This document shows, piece after piece, positions 38,454-47,061 of a stretch of DNA of 64,000 nt; the first letter of the stretch is position 1; the number at the start of each line of letters is the position of its first letter. The DNA lies in the NCBI RefSeq assembly GCF_001077815.2, contig NZ_CP011310.1, forward strand, positions 2,232,001 through 2,296,000, in the 5' to 3' direction. Origin of the DNA: Aurantiacibacter atlanticus. GTDB lineage: Bacteria > Pseudomonadota > Alphaproteobacteria > Sphingomonadales > Sphingomonadaceae. The notes beneath the pieces were generated by a model, which did not search any database, had not been told where the DNA came from, and worked only from the letters and a program-made list of their open reading frames with translations. The position numbers were made by a program, and so were the translations under genes.

Positions 38454-40751
38454 TTAGAACAGATTGTCCTTGGGAAAGCCCTGGGGCGGCATGCGGCCAG
38501 CAGCGCCGCGGGCAACTTTCCACATGCCGATGTCGCCTTCAGTTCTGGTGCGGCCCGTATCGCCGCCCATTGTCCAGCTCAGCCCTTCGGCAAGCGTAAA
38601 AGTTCTCGCATCGGAGAGGCCGCCATCGCGATAGCGTTGTAGCGTCACACCCTGCCCGCGCGTCATCACCGGCATTTCCTCGAGCGCGAAAACCACCAGC
38701 TTGCGATTTTGACCCACCACGGCGACATGATCATGCGCGCCTTCGATTGGACGGGCGACTGTCAGTCTTGCATCGCCCTTCAGATTGACGACCTGTCTGC
38801 CCTTGCGCGTTTCAGCAAGAAGTTCGTCGGTCAAGGCGACAAAGCCCTTGCCCAGCGTTGAAGCCAGCAGCAATTGCCTGCCTTTTTCGTGGACGATCAG
38901 TGAGATGATCCGCGTGCTGGCTTCGATGTCCAGCGTATTGCGCACTGGCTCGCCAAAGCCGCGGGCACCTGGCAGTTTGCCCGCGCCAAGCGTGAAAAAG
39001 CGCCCGTCATCGCCTGCCAGCAGGATCTTGTCGGTCGTCTGGCAGTGAACGGCAAATGCCGGTCCATCGCCTTCCTTATATTTGAAATCGCCGCAACCAT
39101 CCTTGCCCAGATCAACATGCCCCTTGGCGCCGCGCACCCAGCCCTTTTGCGACAGGATCACCGTTACCGGTTCTTTCTCGATCATCGCATCGGGATTGAA
39201 TTCCACTGTGGGAGTGGCCTCGGCAATGGTCGTGCGGCGGACACCGATGCTGGTGTCGGGTCCGTATTCCTTGCGTAGCGCCGCCATGTCATTTTTCAGG
39301 CGGGTTCGCTGGCGGACGGGGGACGCAAGCAGCTTTTCAAGCTGCTCCTTTTCCTTGAGAATATCGTCCTTCTCGCCGCGTAGCTGCATTTCTTCCAGCT
39401 TGCGCAAAGACCGCAGCCGCATGTTCAGGATTGCCTCGGCCTGACGGTCATTCAACCCGAATTCTGCCATCATCACGGGCTTGGGTTCATCTTCTGTGCG
39501 GATGATCGCGATCACCCGGTCAAGATTGAGGAAGGCTATGATATAGCCTTCAAGCAGCTCCAGCCGGTCCGCGATCTTGGCCAGCCTGTGCGAAGTGCGG
39601 CGCTGGAGAATTTCAGTCTGGTGGACTATCCAGCTGGTCAGCAATTCCTTCAGACCCATCACCATCGGCGTGCGCGTGTGATCGAGCACATTGAGGTTGA
39701 GCGAGAAACGCGTTTCCAGATCGGTCAGCTTATAGACCGATTCCTTAAGTAGTTCAGGGTCCACATTACGGCTGCGCGGAACCAGCACGATGCGTATCTG
39801 CTCATCACTTTCATCACGCACATCTTCCAGTATGGGCAGTTTCTTGTCAGAAATCGCCGCCGCAATTTGCTCTATGAGCTTGCCCTTGGGCACTTGATAG
39901 GGAATTTCGGAAATGACGAGCTGGTAAGCACCGCCCTTTATCCGCTCTATCCCCGCCTCGCGATCCGCCTTGTCCTCTGCTTCTTCCGCGTGGAACCGTC
40001 CGCGCATGCGGAAACTGCCGCGCCCAGTTTCATAAGCGTGCGAAATTGCATCGGCGCTGTCCACCACCAGACCGCCAGTGGCGAAATCCGGGCCATGAAA
40101 AACCGCCATCAGCTCTGCATGGGTGACGTCCCTGTTGAACAGGACCAGCTCGGCTGCATCCAGCACTTCTGCGACATTATGGCTGGGAATGCTGGTCGCC
40201 ATGCCCACCGCTATGCCGCTGGCCCCATTTGCCAGCAAATTGGGGAACAGCCCAGGCATCAGCTCGGGCTCTTCCTCCTCGCCATTATATGTCGGGACGA
40301 ATTCAACCGTGCCTTCGTCCAGACCCGCCATCAGCTGCATGGCAGTGCGGGTCATACGTGCTTCGGTATAACGATAGGCCGCCGCGTTATCGCCATCGAT
40401 ATTTCCGAAATTGCCCTGCCCTTCCACCAGCGGATATCGCAGTGTGAACGGCTGGGCGAGCCGGACCATCGCATCATACACGGCCACATCGCCATGCGGG
40501 TGATATTTGCCAATCACATCGCCCACGACGCGGGCCGATTTCTTGAAGGCGTTGTCGGGTGACAATTTAAGCTGGCGCATGGTCCACAGCAGGCGGCGGT
40601 GGACCGGCTTCAGCCCGTCGCGCAGGTCAGGCAACGAACGCGCAGTAATGGTCGACAGCGCATAGACAAGATAGCGCTCGCTCAGAGCGCTTTCAAACGG
40701 CTCCCGGATGATACCCTTCTCGGAAACATTAGTGTCGTCGCTTGTCGCCAT
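38454..40751 (-). CDS. parC: DNA topoisomerase IV subunit A
   Basis: A 765-residue type IIA topoisomerase A subunit. The N-terminal catalytic part includes LPDLRDGLKPVHRRLLWTM, and the active Tyr lies in AAAYRYTEARMT (about residue 116). GQGNFGNIDGDNAA, the quinolone-resistance-region neighbourhood, and GIAVGMATSIPSHN are intact. The C-terminal half carries the beta-pinwheel repeats that shape DNA binding. ATG at 40749-40751 is used. The open frame extends upstream to 40901 but has no homology. Divergent from the PfpI gene across 105 bases. Confidence 0.96.
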   Translation of the reverse strand: MATSDDTNVSEKGIIREPFESALSERYLVYALSTITARSLPDLRDGLKPVHRRLLWTMRQLKLSPDNAFKKSARVVGDVIGKYHPHGDVAVYDAMVRLAQPFTLRYPLVEGQGNFGNIDGDNAAAYRYTEARMTRTAMQLMAGLDEGTVEFVPTYNGEEEEPELMPGLFPNLLANGASGIAVGMATSIPSHNVAEVLDAAELVLFNRDVTHAELMAVFHGPDFATGGLVVDSADAISHAYETGRGSFRMRGRFHAEEAEDKADREAGIERIKGGAYQLVISEIPYQVPKGKLIEQIAAAISDKKLPILEDVRDESDEQIRIVLVPRSRNVDPELLKESVYKLTDLETRFSLNLNVLDHTRTPMVMGLKELLTSWIVHQTEILQRRTSHRLAKIADRLELLEGYIIAFLNLDRVIAIIRTEDEPKPVMMAEFGLNDRQAEAILNMRLRSLRKLEEMQLRGEKDDILKEKEQLEKLLASPVRQRTRLKNDMAALRKEYGPDTSIGVRRTTIAEATPTVEFNPDAMIEKEPVTVILSQKGWVRGAKGHVDLGKDGCGDFKYKEGDGPAFAVHCQTTDKILLAGDDGRFFTLGAGKLPGARGFGEPVRNTLDIEASTRIISLIVHEKGRQLLLASTLGKGFVALTDELLAETRKGRQVVNLKGDARLTVARPIEGAHDHVAVVGQNRKLVVFALEEMPVMTRGQGVTLQRYRDGGLSDARTFTLAEGLSWTMGGDTGRTRTEGDIGMWKVARGAAGRMPPQGFPKDNLF

Positions 40752-40856
40752 GCAATTCGCCCTACCACCGGCACGAACTACGGGACAGCGGGGAACGAAG
40801 CGATTTCCCCACCCGTTATGGTCTCGAACAGCAAATATTCGAAAGGAGCGCGCTCC

Positions 40857-41414
40857 ATGCCGCAACGTATCATGATTTTGGCGACAGACGGGTTTGAACA
40901 ATCCGAACTGGAACAGCCCAAGGCCACACTGGAAGACGCAGGGTATGAGGCGATTGTCGTCAGCCCCGAAGATGGCGAAATTCGCGGGTTTTCAGACAAG
41001 GAATGGGGGAATCCCGTTTCGGTTGATCTCACCGTGGATGAAGCGGAAGCCAGCGAATTTGATGCGCTGGTGCTGCCCGGCGGCCAAATCAATCCAGATA
41101 TTCTGCGCATGAATAAAAAGGCCGTGCAACTGGTCGGAGATTTTTGCGTGCAGGGCAAACCTGTCGCCGCAATTTGCCACGGACCATGGTTGCTGGCTGA
41201 AGCCGATGTCATAACCGGCAAGAAAGTGACCAGTTGGCCGAGCCTGCGCACCGATCTGGCCAATGCCGGAGCTGATGTCGTCGACAAGGAAGTGGCCATT
41301 GACGGCAATCTGATCACCAGTCGCAATCCGGGAGACATTCCCGCTTTCTGCGATGCGCTTATCGCACAGCTTAAACAGACGGATCCATCCGGAGACGCAC
41401 AAAAAGCCGCCTGA
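40857..41414 (+). CDS. PfpI/DJ-1 family protein
   Basis: This 185-residue protein has a flavodoxin-like DJ-1/PfpI fold. RIMILATDGFEQSELEQP opens it, and the nucleophile cysteine is in AAICHGPWLL (about residue 104). DALVLPGGQINPD precedes it. Members are proteases, chaperones or glyoxalases. Related proteins of this length (YhbO, general stress protein 18) repair or degrade glycated proteins. Start ATG at 40857 follows AAAGGAGCG. A terminator lies 34 bases after the stop. Confidence 0.88.
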   Translation: MPQRIMILATDGFEQSELEQPKATLEDAGYEAIVVSPEDGEIRGFSDKEWGNPVSVDLTVDEAEASEFDALVLPGGQINPDILRMNKKAVQLVGDFCVQGKPVAAICHGPWLLAEADVITGKKVTSWPSLRTDLANAGADVVDKEVAIDGNLITSRNPGDIPAFCDALIAQLKQTDPSGDAQKAA

Positions 41415-41447
41415 TCCTCACCCCCCTCCCAGGATATCGGGCTGGAG

Positions 41448-41482
41448 AAGGTCCCGTTGCAGCGATGCGGCGGGGCCTTTTT
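41448..41482 (+). terminator. Terminator after the PfpI gene
   Basis: AAGGTCCCG (41448-41456) pairs with CGGGGCCTT (41471-41479) with one G-T pair, followed by a run of T to 41482. It begins 34 bases after the stop codon of the PfpI gene. Confidence 0.75.
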
Positions 41483-41575
41483 CGTCGACTGCCATCACCC
41501 AGAAAACGTGGCGTGCTTGCCTTGATGCCTCAAATAAGGCAAATATGGCGAAATTATGGCAAAAAGGAGGCCACA

Positions 41576-42487
41576 ATGCGGCAGAGAGGTTTTTTGATTG
41601 GTGTAGCCCTGACTTGTATATCTCTCGCGGGATGCAGTGATAATTCAGAACCCCGCACTACGACCGACATGGCATCACCGGAAATGGTTAACGAAAGCGT
41701 GCTTCAGGCCGACGAGAGCGAAAGCGCAGACACAGCCGGGTCAGCCGAGATCGCGGCCCTGCAAACGCGGCCCGATATTCCCATCAGCCTGCCGCGCATG
41801 GCCTATATCTACGATTATGGCTTTCGCCTTGGAGCGCAGGACATTGCCAGCTTGCAGGAACGGCACGCCGATATGTGTGAGACGAAAGGTCCCTATGTCT
41901 GCCAGATCGTGTCGCAGAGCCGTTCTGGCAGGATTGATGATGGTTATGCCAGCGGACGGCTGGAACTTGCCGTGATCGCCAATGAGGCGCGATCATTCGG
42001 CGCGCAACTTGGCTCCGCAACTGAACATACCGGCGGAGAACAGGTTTCAGCGGCAATTACCGGAGAAGATCTGACCAAGAACATGGTCGATACCGAAGCG
42101 CGCCTGCGCAGCCGGATTGCCTTGCGCGATCGCATGATGGAAGTCCTGCGCACGCGGCAGGGAAGTGTCGAGGAACTGGTTGCCGCCGAACGCAGCGTCG
42201 CCCAGATCAACGAAGAGATCGATCAGGCGCGCAGCTGGCTGGCGGAAATGCGGCAACGCGTGGCCTTCACCCGCATCCATATCAACTATTCGACCGCCGC
42301 AGCGTCTGCCAATGACTTTCTCGGACCTGTCAAAACAGCGATTGGCTCGATCGGGAGCATTCTGGGTTATCTGCTGGCTATTGCCATCGTGCTCGGCACA
42401 ATTGCCATTCCCATTGGCGTAAGCATCTATGGCTTCAGGCGGATCGGGAGGCGTGGTGCGGCCAGCATCGCGGCCACGACCACCTGA
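41576..42487 (+). CDS. DUF4349 membrane-anchored lipoprotein
   Basis: A 303-residue protein starting at the ATG 41576 after AAAGGAGG (41563-41570). A signal with lipobox (LAGC, Cys20) is followed by an acidic linker and the DUF4349 domain (YDYGFRLGAQDIASLQERHA, TEARLRSRIALRDRMMEVL, VEELVAAERSVAQINEEIDQ), which is long helical and probably coiled. A C-terminal helix (about 262-285) anchors it in the inner membrane. The function of DUF4349 is not known. Convergent with the histidine kinase at 42509, 21 bases away. Confidence 0.85.
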   Translation: MRQRGFLIGVALTCISLAGCSDNSEPRTTTDMASPEMVNESVLQADESESADTAGSAEIAALQTRPDIPISLPRMAYIYDYGFRLGAQDIASLQERHADMCETKGPYVCQIVSQSRSGRIDDGYASGRLELAVIANEARSFGAQLGSATEHTGGEQVSAAITGEDLTKNMVDTEARLRSRIALRDRMMEVLRTRQGSVEELVAAERSVAQINEEIDQARSWLAEMRQRVAFTRIHINYSTAAASANDFLGPVKTAIGSIGSILGYLLAIAIVLGTIAIPIGVSIYGFRRIGRRGAASIAATTT

Positions 42488-42508
42488 TTGCGCGCCGACA
42501 GCGATGGT

Positions 42509-43627
42509 CTAATCGCTGGTGGCGCGCGGCATGGCGAATGTAAAGCAGGTTTCCTGCGCGTCAGACGTGACCTTCATTGATCCACCATGTGCGCTGGCGA
42601 TCTCATTCACGATGAACAGCCCCAGCCCCAAGCCCTTCTCTCTGGCCGAAAAATCGGCGCGAAAGAAGGGTTCGAACAAATGGTTCTGCGCATCTTCGGG
42701 AATGGGTTCGCCTGAGTTGGAGACGCAAAGCTCAAAGCTGTCGGGTGTTGTGGAAGCTGACAGTCTTATCGATTGATTTGCCGACCCATGACTGACTGCA
42801 TTGGCCAACAGATTGGCCGCCAATTGCGCGATCCGGCGGGAATCGCATCTAATCGAATGGGTCAAATCAAGTGCGACTTCAATCGTCTTGTCATCGCTGA
42901 TCCGACGCTGTTCCATCACCACCTGCTCCAGTGCTTCACGCACCGGAGCGCCATCCAGCAGATCGACAGGCAGGCCACTTCCCAACCACCCGCGGGCAAA
43001 ATCCATCACATCGCTGATCAGTCCGTTTGCACGAGCGATGCTTGCCTCCATCTCTTCAAGAACACGGCCGCGCATGGCATCATCCAGGGATGGCCGGCGC
43101 AACAGGCCCGTTCCCGCTTTCAGCGCAGCCAGCGGATTGCGCAGATCATGGCCCAGCACGGCAATAAACTGTTCGCGCAGCATGGTTGCTTCGTGCTCTT
43201 CCTGCGCCAGCGCCTCTGCTTTGGCCTTAGCATCCATGAGGTTGCGCTCAAACATGCGGCGATCAACTGCGCGAAACACTGTCATGCGGGTGAAAAGATG
43301 CTCTCCTGCTGCCCCGCGCCGCTCAGCCGAATTGGCGATAACGGGCAGTTTTTCGCCGGAGGCATCTACCAAATCAAGCGCTATCTCATGCACGAAGCCC
43401 TGCAGGCGCAGGAGCGGCGCGAGATGCGTTTCGAACGCCAATTTGCCGCCGAAACTGAGAAAATCATGGACGTGCCGATCCATCAGATCTTGCGAGCTGT
43501 AACCCAGCCAGCCAAGCAAGGTCGCATTGATTTTGACGATATGGCCGTCAGGCGTCAGCGACAGATAGCCGCATGGCGCGTTATCATAGAGATCCTGAAG
43601 ATCCTCCGATGGCCCCGGCTCAGACAA
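42509..43627 (-). CDS. RsbP-like PAS sensor histidine kinase
   Basis: A roughly 372-residue cytoplasmic kinase (no membrane segment). The PAS domain (about 10-125) opens LYDNAPCGYLSLTPDGHI and keeps close to the N-terminus of Bacillus RsbP, which opens NDAPCGFLALSEEG. A short coiled stretch leads to the H box FIAVLGHDLRNPLAAL (H160), an N box LAANLLANAVSHG and a G box EKGLGLGLFIV. RsbP itself ends in a PP2C phosphatase, whereas here the output is a histidine kinase. Start uncertain: the TTG at 43625-43627 overlaps the stop of the hydrolase gene, and TTG 43645 or ATG 43732 are alternatives. No response regulator gene is adjacent. Confidence 0.82.
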   Translation of the reverse strand: MSEPGPSEDLQDLYDNAPCGYLSLTPDGHIVKINATLLGWLGYSSQDLMDRHVHDFLSFGGKLAFETHLAPLLRLQGFVHEIALDLVDASGEKLPVIANSAERRGAAGEHLFTRMTVFRAVDRRMFERNLMDAKAKAEALAQEEHEATMLREQFIAVLGHDLRNPLAALKAGTGLLRRPSLDDAMRGRVLEEMEASIARANGLISDVMDFARGWLGSGLPVDLLDGAPVREALEQVVMEQRRISDDKTIEVALDLTHSIRCDSRRIAQLAANLLANAVSHGSANQSIRLSASTTPDSFELCVSNSGEPIPEDAQNHLFEPFFRADFSAREKGLGLGLFIVNEIASAHGGSMKVTSDAQETCFTFAMPRATSD

Positions 43628-44414
43628 AGGCTCGAATGGCTGCAATGACCTCGGCAGGCGCGCTAAGGTTAGGGCAGTGGCCGGTTGCGTCGAGCAATTT
43701 ATATTCACTATTTTCCAGATGGGCATGGACATATTCGCCAACACACTCTGGCGCGATGATGTCCTGCTGGCACTGGAGTACAAGGCTGCGCGCTTTGACG
43801 CGGCACAAATCCTCTCGATTGTCCGAGAAGAAAGTCACGCCGGCAAATTCGCGGGCAATATCCGGATCGGTGCTGCAAAAACTATTGGTCAGCCGCTCAC
43901 CCAATTCAGGCCTTTCGGCATTTCCGACAAAAGCGGGCGCCATCGCGGCAGACCAGCCCAGATGATTTTCTGCCAGAAAATCAAGCAATTCATTGACCTG
44001 ATCCTGCGAAAACCCGCCCTTGTAATCACCATCATCAATATAGCGCGGCGACGGGCCTACCATGACGAGATCGGAAAACATGCCTGGCGCGGCAATGTCG
44101 GCAAGTGCCCCGATCATTGAACTGACCGAGTGGCCGACAAATACTGCATTCTGCAGATCCAACGCGCGGCCGATCTCCACAACATCATCGGCATAACCCT
44201 GAAGCGTGGAATATCTAACGCCGTCATAGGCTGATAAATCCGAGAGGCCGGCACCGACATAATCGAACAGGACAACCTTGAATTCTGTTTCGAAATGATC
44301 GGACACATCGCGCCACATTGTCTGATCGCAGCCAAAGCCATGGGCAAATACCATCGCACGCGAACCATCGCCGCGCACATTTACATTATTGCGGCGCAAT
44401 ATTGCTGTGGTCAT
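43620..44414 (-). CDS. RsbQ-like alpha/beta hydrolase
   Basis: A 264-residue alpha/beta hydrolase of the RsbQ/KAI2/D14 type. MVFAHGFGCDQTMWRDVSD (about 21-39) matches RsbQ closely. The triad is S96 (FVGHSVSSMIG), D218 (QQDIIAP) and H246 (ATGHCPN), almost the same positions as in Bacillus RsbQ. In Bacillus, RsbQ binds the PAS domain of RsbP and is thought to release or process a small hydrophobic ligand. Plant relatives are karrikin and strigolactone receptors. ATG at 44412-44414 after GGGGAG is used; the adjacent ATG at 44417 is equal. It overlaps the kinase gene and has a promoter upstream. Confidence 0.88.
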   Translation of the reverse strand: MTTAILRRNNVNVRGDGSRAMVFAHGFGCDQTMWRDVSDHFETEFKVVLFDYVGAGLSDLSAYDGVRYSTLQGYADDVVEIGRALDLQNAVFVGHSVSSMIGALADIAAPGMFSDLVMVGPSPRYIDDGDYKGGFSQDQVNELLDFLAENHLGWSAAMAPAFVGNAERPELGERLTNSFCSTDPDIAREFAGVTFFSDNREDLCRVKARSLVLQCQQDIIAPECVGEYVHAHLENSEYKLLDATGHCPNLSAPAEVIAAIRAFV

Positions 44415-44437
44415 CATGCTCCCCCCTGCACAAATCA

Positions 44438-44466
44438 ATATTTGCCGCAGGGCCGCATTTTGTCAA
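44438..44466 (-). promoter_or_regulatory. Putative promoter of the RsbQ-like/kinase pair
   Basis: On the minus strand a perfect -35 TTGACA (44466-44461) lies 17 bases before AAATAT (44443-44438), a moderate -10 element. The start of transcription would fall about 15 bases before the ATG of the hydrolase. The site lies between the ferredoxin gene and this pair, so the pair may be transcribed independently of the Fe-S genes. Confidence 0.5.
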
Positions 44467-44478
44467 TCAGGTCAGGTT

Positions 44479-44808
44479 TCAGAAGCCTTGCACGTCCACA
44501 CTGCCGGACGGGATGCTGACGATCAGGCCATCCAGTTCTTCAGTCAGCACAATCTGGCAGGACAGGCGGCTGGTAGCCTGCACATCGGCTGCAAGGTCGA
44601 GCATATCTTCTTCATCTTCAATCGCTTCGGGCAATTTGGCGAACCATTCGCGCCCCACGATGACGTGACAGGTTGAGCAGGCCAACTGCCCTTCACATGT
44701 CCCTTCCAGCGGCATTCCGGCAGCCTGCGCCACTTCCAGCAGGCGATCGCCCGGCGAAGCGGTTACCTCTACTTTTTCGCTATCTCGGGTAATGAAGGTA
44801 ATCCTGAT
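44479..44808 (-). CDS. Adrenodoxin-type [2Fe-2S] ferredoxin with unusual start codon
   Basis: A roughly 109-residue ferredoxin. The cluster ligands are C38, C44, C47 and C84 (CEGQLACSTC and LSC), spaced as in adrenodoxin. DEEDMLDLA between them is the acidic recognition helix. The natural N-terminal strand RITFITRDSEKVEV is in frame, but no ATG, GTG or TTG stands before it up to the stop of the previous gene. ATC (44808-44806), ACG (44811-44809) or ATT (44802-44800) would be the initiation codon. AGGGA overlaps the previous stop and lies 8 bases before the ATC. A start at the first ATG (44733) would remove the first strand. The coordinate is the ATC codon. Confidence 0.75.
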   Translation of the reverse strand: MRITFITRDSEKVEVTASPGDRLLEVAQAAGMPLEGTCEGQLACSTCHVIVGREWFAKLPEAIEDEEDMLDLAADVQATSRLSCQIVLTEELDGLIVSIPSGSVDVQGF

Positions 44809-44813
44809 CGTGC

Positions 44814-45884
44814 CTATCCCTGCTGCGCTGCAGCATTGTTAATCATTCCAGCGACGGCTTCAAGCTCTTCCATCGAACTATAGCGTCCCCAGCCAAGCCG
44901 GATCGACGATTTCGCCTGTGCATCCGACAGACCTATGGCCTTGAGCACATGGCTTGGCCGCCCTGATCCGCTGGCGCACGCAGAACCGGCGGAAAACATG
45001 ATGTCGCGGCAATCGCTCATCAAACGGGCAACGTCAATGCCGTCCATGCGGATATTGAGATTGCCATGCCAGCGCGCCTCTGCGCTGCCGTTGAGCGTCC
45101 ATTCGTGAAACAATTCGCGCGCACGATCCCACAATGCCTGTGCATGCGCTGCATCTTCCTCCGACCGTTCCAGTGCAATGGCGGTTGCGGCACCAAATCC
45201 GGCGCACAATGCAGGGGAGAGCGTGCCTGATCGGACATCTTCCTGCAATCCGCCTGTGATCTGCGGATCAAGCTCTATGCCATCGCGCACCCACAGCGCA
45301 CCGATGCCTTTTGGCCCGTGCATCTTATGCGCGCTGATGGCTATGAGATCAGCGCCGGTCACTGGCATCTTGCCCGCTGATTGCACTGCATCGGTAAAAA
45401 ACAGGGCGCCAGCCTCCTTCGCCTTCCGATGAAATTCAACTGTCGGCTGGACAACGCCGATTTCATTGTTCACCTGCATGACGGCGACAAGCTTTGTATT
45501 GGCGGGAATATCCTGTTTGACATTGCACTGGCCGTCCGCGCCGACGTTGAGTTCATGGCAATTACCCAGCGCGCGGGCCGTATCGATCACGGCGGCATGC
45601 TCTATTGACGTAACGCTTATTGCGCCCTTGCCCGGAGCGCCGCGCATTGCAAGATTGATCGCCTCGCAAGCGCTTCCGGTGAAATGCACCTTCCCACCCG
45701 GAGGCAGTAGTGCGGCAACCTGTTCGCGCGCCAGTTCAACCGCAGCAGCTGCCATGCGCCCCATGCGATGGGGACTGTGCGGATTGCCGAAGCCGCTGCC
45801 GTCCGGTCCGTCGAGCCATTTCAACATTGCATCACGCGCCTCTGGCGCGAGCGGAGTTGTAGCCTGATAGTCGAGATATATCAT
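44814..45884 (-). CDS. Cysteine desulfurase (NifS/IscS family), copy 1
   Basis: A 356-residue PLP enzyme that takes sulfur from cysteine for Fe-S or thio-cofactor assembly. It opens with IYLDYQATTPLAPEARDAM; the PLP lysine is in SAHKMHGPKGIGALWV, and the active cysteine is in SAGSACASGSGRPSHVL. The stop is followed within a few bases by the ferredoxin gene. The neighbouring copy 2 lies 53 bases upstream on the same strand and looks like a diverged duplicate. Its length (356) is shorter than E. coli IscS (404) and matches the group II-like desulfurases of this class. Confidence 0.9.
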   Translation of the reverse strand: MIYLDYQATTPLAPEARDAMLKWLDGPDGSGFGNPHSPHRMGRMAAAAVELAREQVAALLPPGGKVHFTGSACEAINLAMRGAPGKGAISVTSIEHAAVIDTARALGNCHELNVGADGQCNVKQDIPANTKLVAVMQVNNEIGVVQPTVEFHRKAKEAGALFFTDAVQSAGKMPVTGADLIAISAHKMHGPKGIGALWVRDGIELDPQITGGLQEDVRSGTLSPALCAGFGAATAIALERSEEDAAHAQALWDRARELFHEWTLNGSAEARWHGNLNIRMDGIDVARLMSDCRDIMFSAGSACASGSGRPSHVLKAIGLSDAQAKSSIRLGWGRYSSMEELEAVAGMINNAAAQQG

Positions 45885-45937
45885 ATGCAGCCTATAGTCT
45901 GATTACAGGTGAAACCAAACCCGCAACCCGCGAATTA

Positions 45938-46960
45938 TCACGCTAGTGACGCCCATGCGTCGGTGAAGGCATCAAGGTCATTCGGCTTGGTGTTCCAGCC
46001 GAGCGAAACGCGGATGGTGCGCCGCGCAATACCCTCATCCAGTCCGAAGGCCTGCAGAACGCGGCTGGGCTTCAGTGAGCCAGAGGAACATGCGCTGCCT
46101 GCCGAAACTGCAAAACCCATCGCATCTAGCCGGATGAGCAGGGCCTGCGCGCTCATTTCAGGGTGGGTAAGGGGCAGGATATAATCGACCTGTTCACCAA
46201 TCCGTTGCAGGTCATTGCCAAGCTTGCCTGCAAAATCAGCGCGATGCCTTGATGTGGTTTCCCAGTCGCATTGTTCCAGTGCGGCCGCCATGCCCAGTGC
46301 ACCGGGCAAATTTTCGGTCCCGCGCCGATAGCCACGTTCATGCCCGCCGGAAGGATTGAGCATGGCAAAATCCTTCACCAGCAAAGCGCCAATGCCGATA
46401 GGTCCGCCAAATTTGTGCGCCGAAAGGATGACCATGTCCGCACAAAGGGGAATATCAAGCTTCCCCGCACTCTGCGCGCAATCAACAAGCAGTAGGCCGG
46501 ATGCATCATGCACACCCTCTGCCAGCAGCGCGATGTCCTGCCGCGTGCCCGCTTCGGAATTCACATGCTGTATCGCAATCAGAGAGCGATCGTCGCCTGT
46601 CGCAGCTTCAAACTGGACCTTGCCATCAGGTCCGACCGGCAAAACCCCGGCACCTGAGTCCCGGACGAAGTGGTAAAGCGCATCATGCTCCACATCGCTG
46701 ACACATGTATGCGCAAGCTTGGCATTGCCGAATGCCAGCGTCGCAGCCTCGCTCGCGCCGCTGGTGAAAATCAGCTCTCCTTCCCAGCCGAGCGCCGCCT
46801 TGCACCGTCGCCGTGCATCCTCAAGCGCAGCACGGGCGCCTCTTCCCTCTGCATGGGGAGAGGATGGATTCGCCCAGATGGCGAAGCCTTCTTCCATTAC
46901 GACGCGCGCCTCTGGCCGCAGCGGAGTGGTGGCGGCATGGTCCAGATAAATGCGAGTCAT
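45938..46960 (-). CDS. Cysteine desulfurase (NifS/IscS family), copy 2
   Basis: This 340-residue enzyme opens with RIYLDHAATTPLRPEARVVM. The PLP lysine is in SAHKFGGPIGIGALLV and the cysteine in SAGSACSSGSLKPSRVL, so it should be active. It differs from copy 1 throughout the sequence, especially at the termini. It is the first gene on this strand: copy 2, copy 1, ferredoxin. Divergent from the hydrolase gene at 47062, with 101 bases between. Two desulfurases in tandem could serve different acceptors, which is an inference. Confidence 0.9.
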   Translation of the reverse strand: MTRIYLDHAATTPLRPEARVVMEEGFAIWANPSSPHAEGRGARAALEDARRRCKAALGWEGELIFTSGASEAATLAFGNAKLAHTCVSDVEHDALYHFVRDSGAGVLPVGPDGKVQFEAATGDDRSLIAIQHVNSEAGTRQDIALLAEGVHDASGLLLVDCAQSAGKLDIPLCADMVILSAHKFGGPIGIGALLVKDFAMLNPSGGHERGYRRGTENLPGALGMAAALEQCDWETTSRHRADFAGKLGNDLQRIGEQVDYILPLTHPEMSAQALLIRLDAMGFAVSAGSACSSGSLKPSRVLQAFGLDEGIARRTIRVSLGWNTKPNDLDAFTDAWASLA

Positions 46961-46970
46961 GTCAGAACAA

Positions 46971-46998
46971 TTGCGAAACGTGGCATAATCCCTATATA
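46971..46998 (+). promoter_or_regulatory. Putative promoter for the hydrolase gene at 47062
   Basis: TTGCGA (46971-46976) and TATATA (46993-46998) are separated by 16 bases on the plus strand, in the 101-base divergent gap. The likely start is about 55 bases before the hydrolase ATG. The strand assignment is an inference from the match. Confidence 0.35.
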
Positions 46999-47061
46999 GC
47001 CGCCGACTTCCACCGCGCCAGTCGGTCGGACCATATCAATTCCAGCAAGGCCAATACGCCC

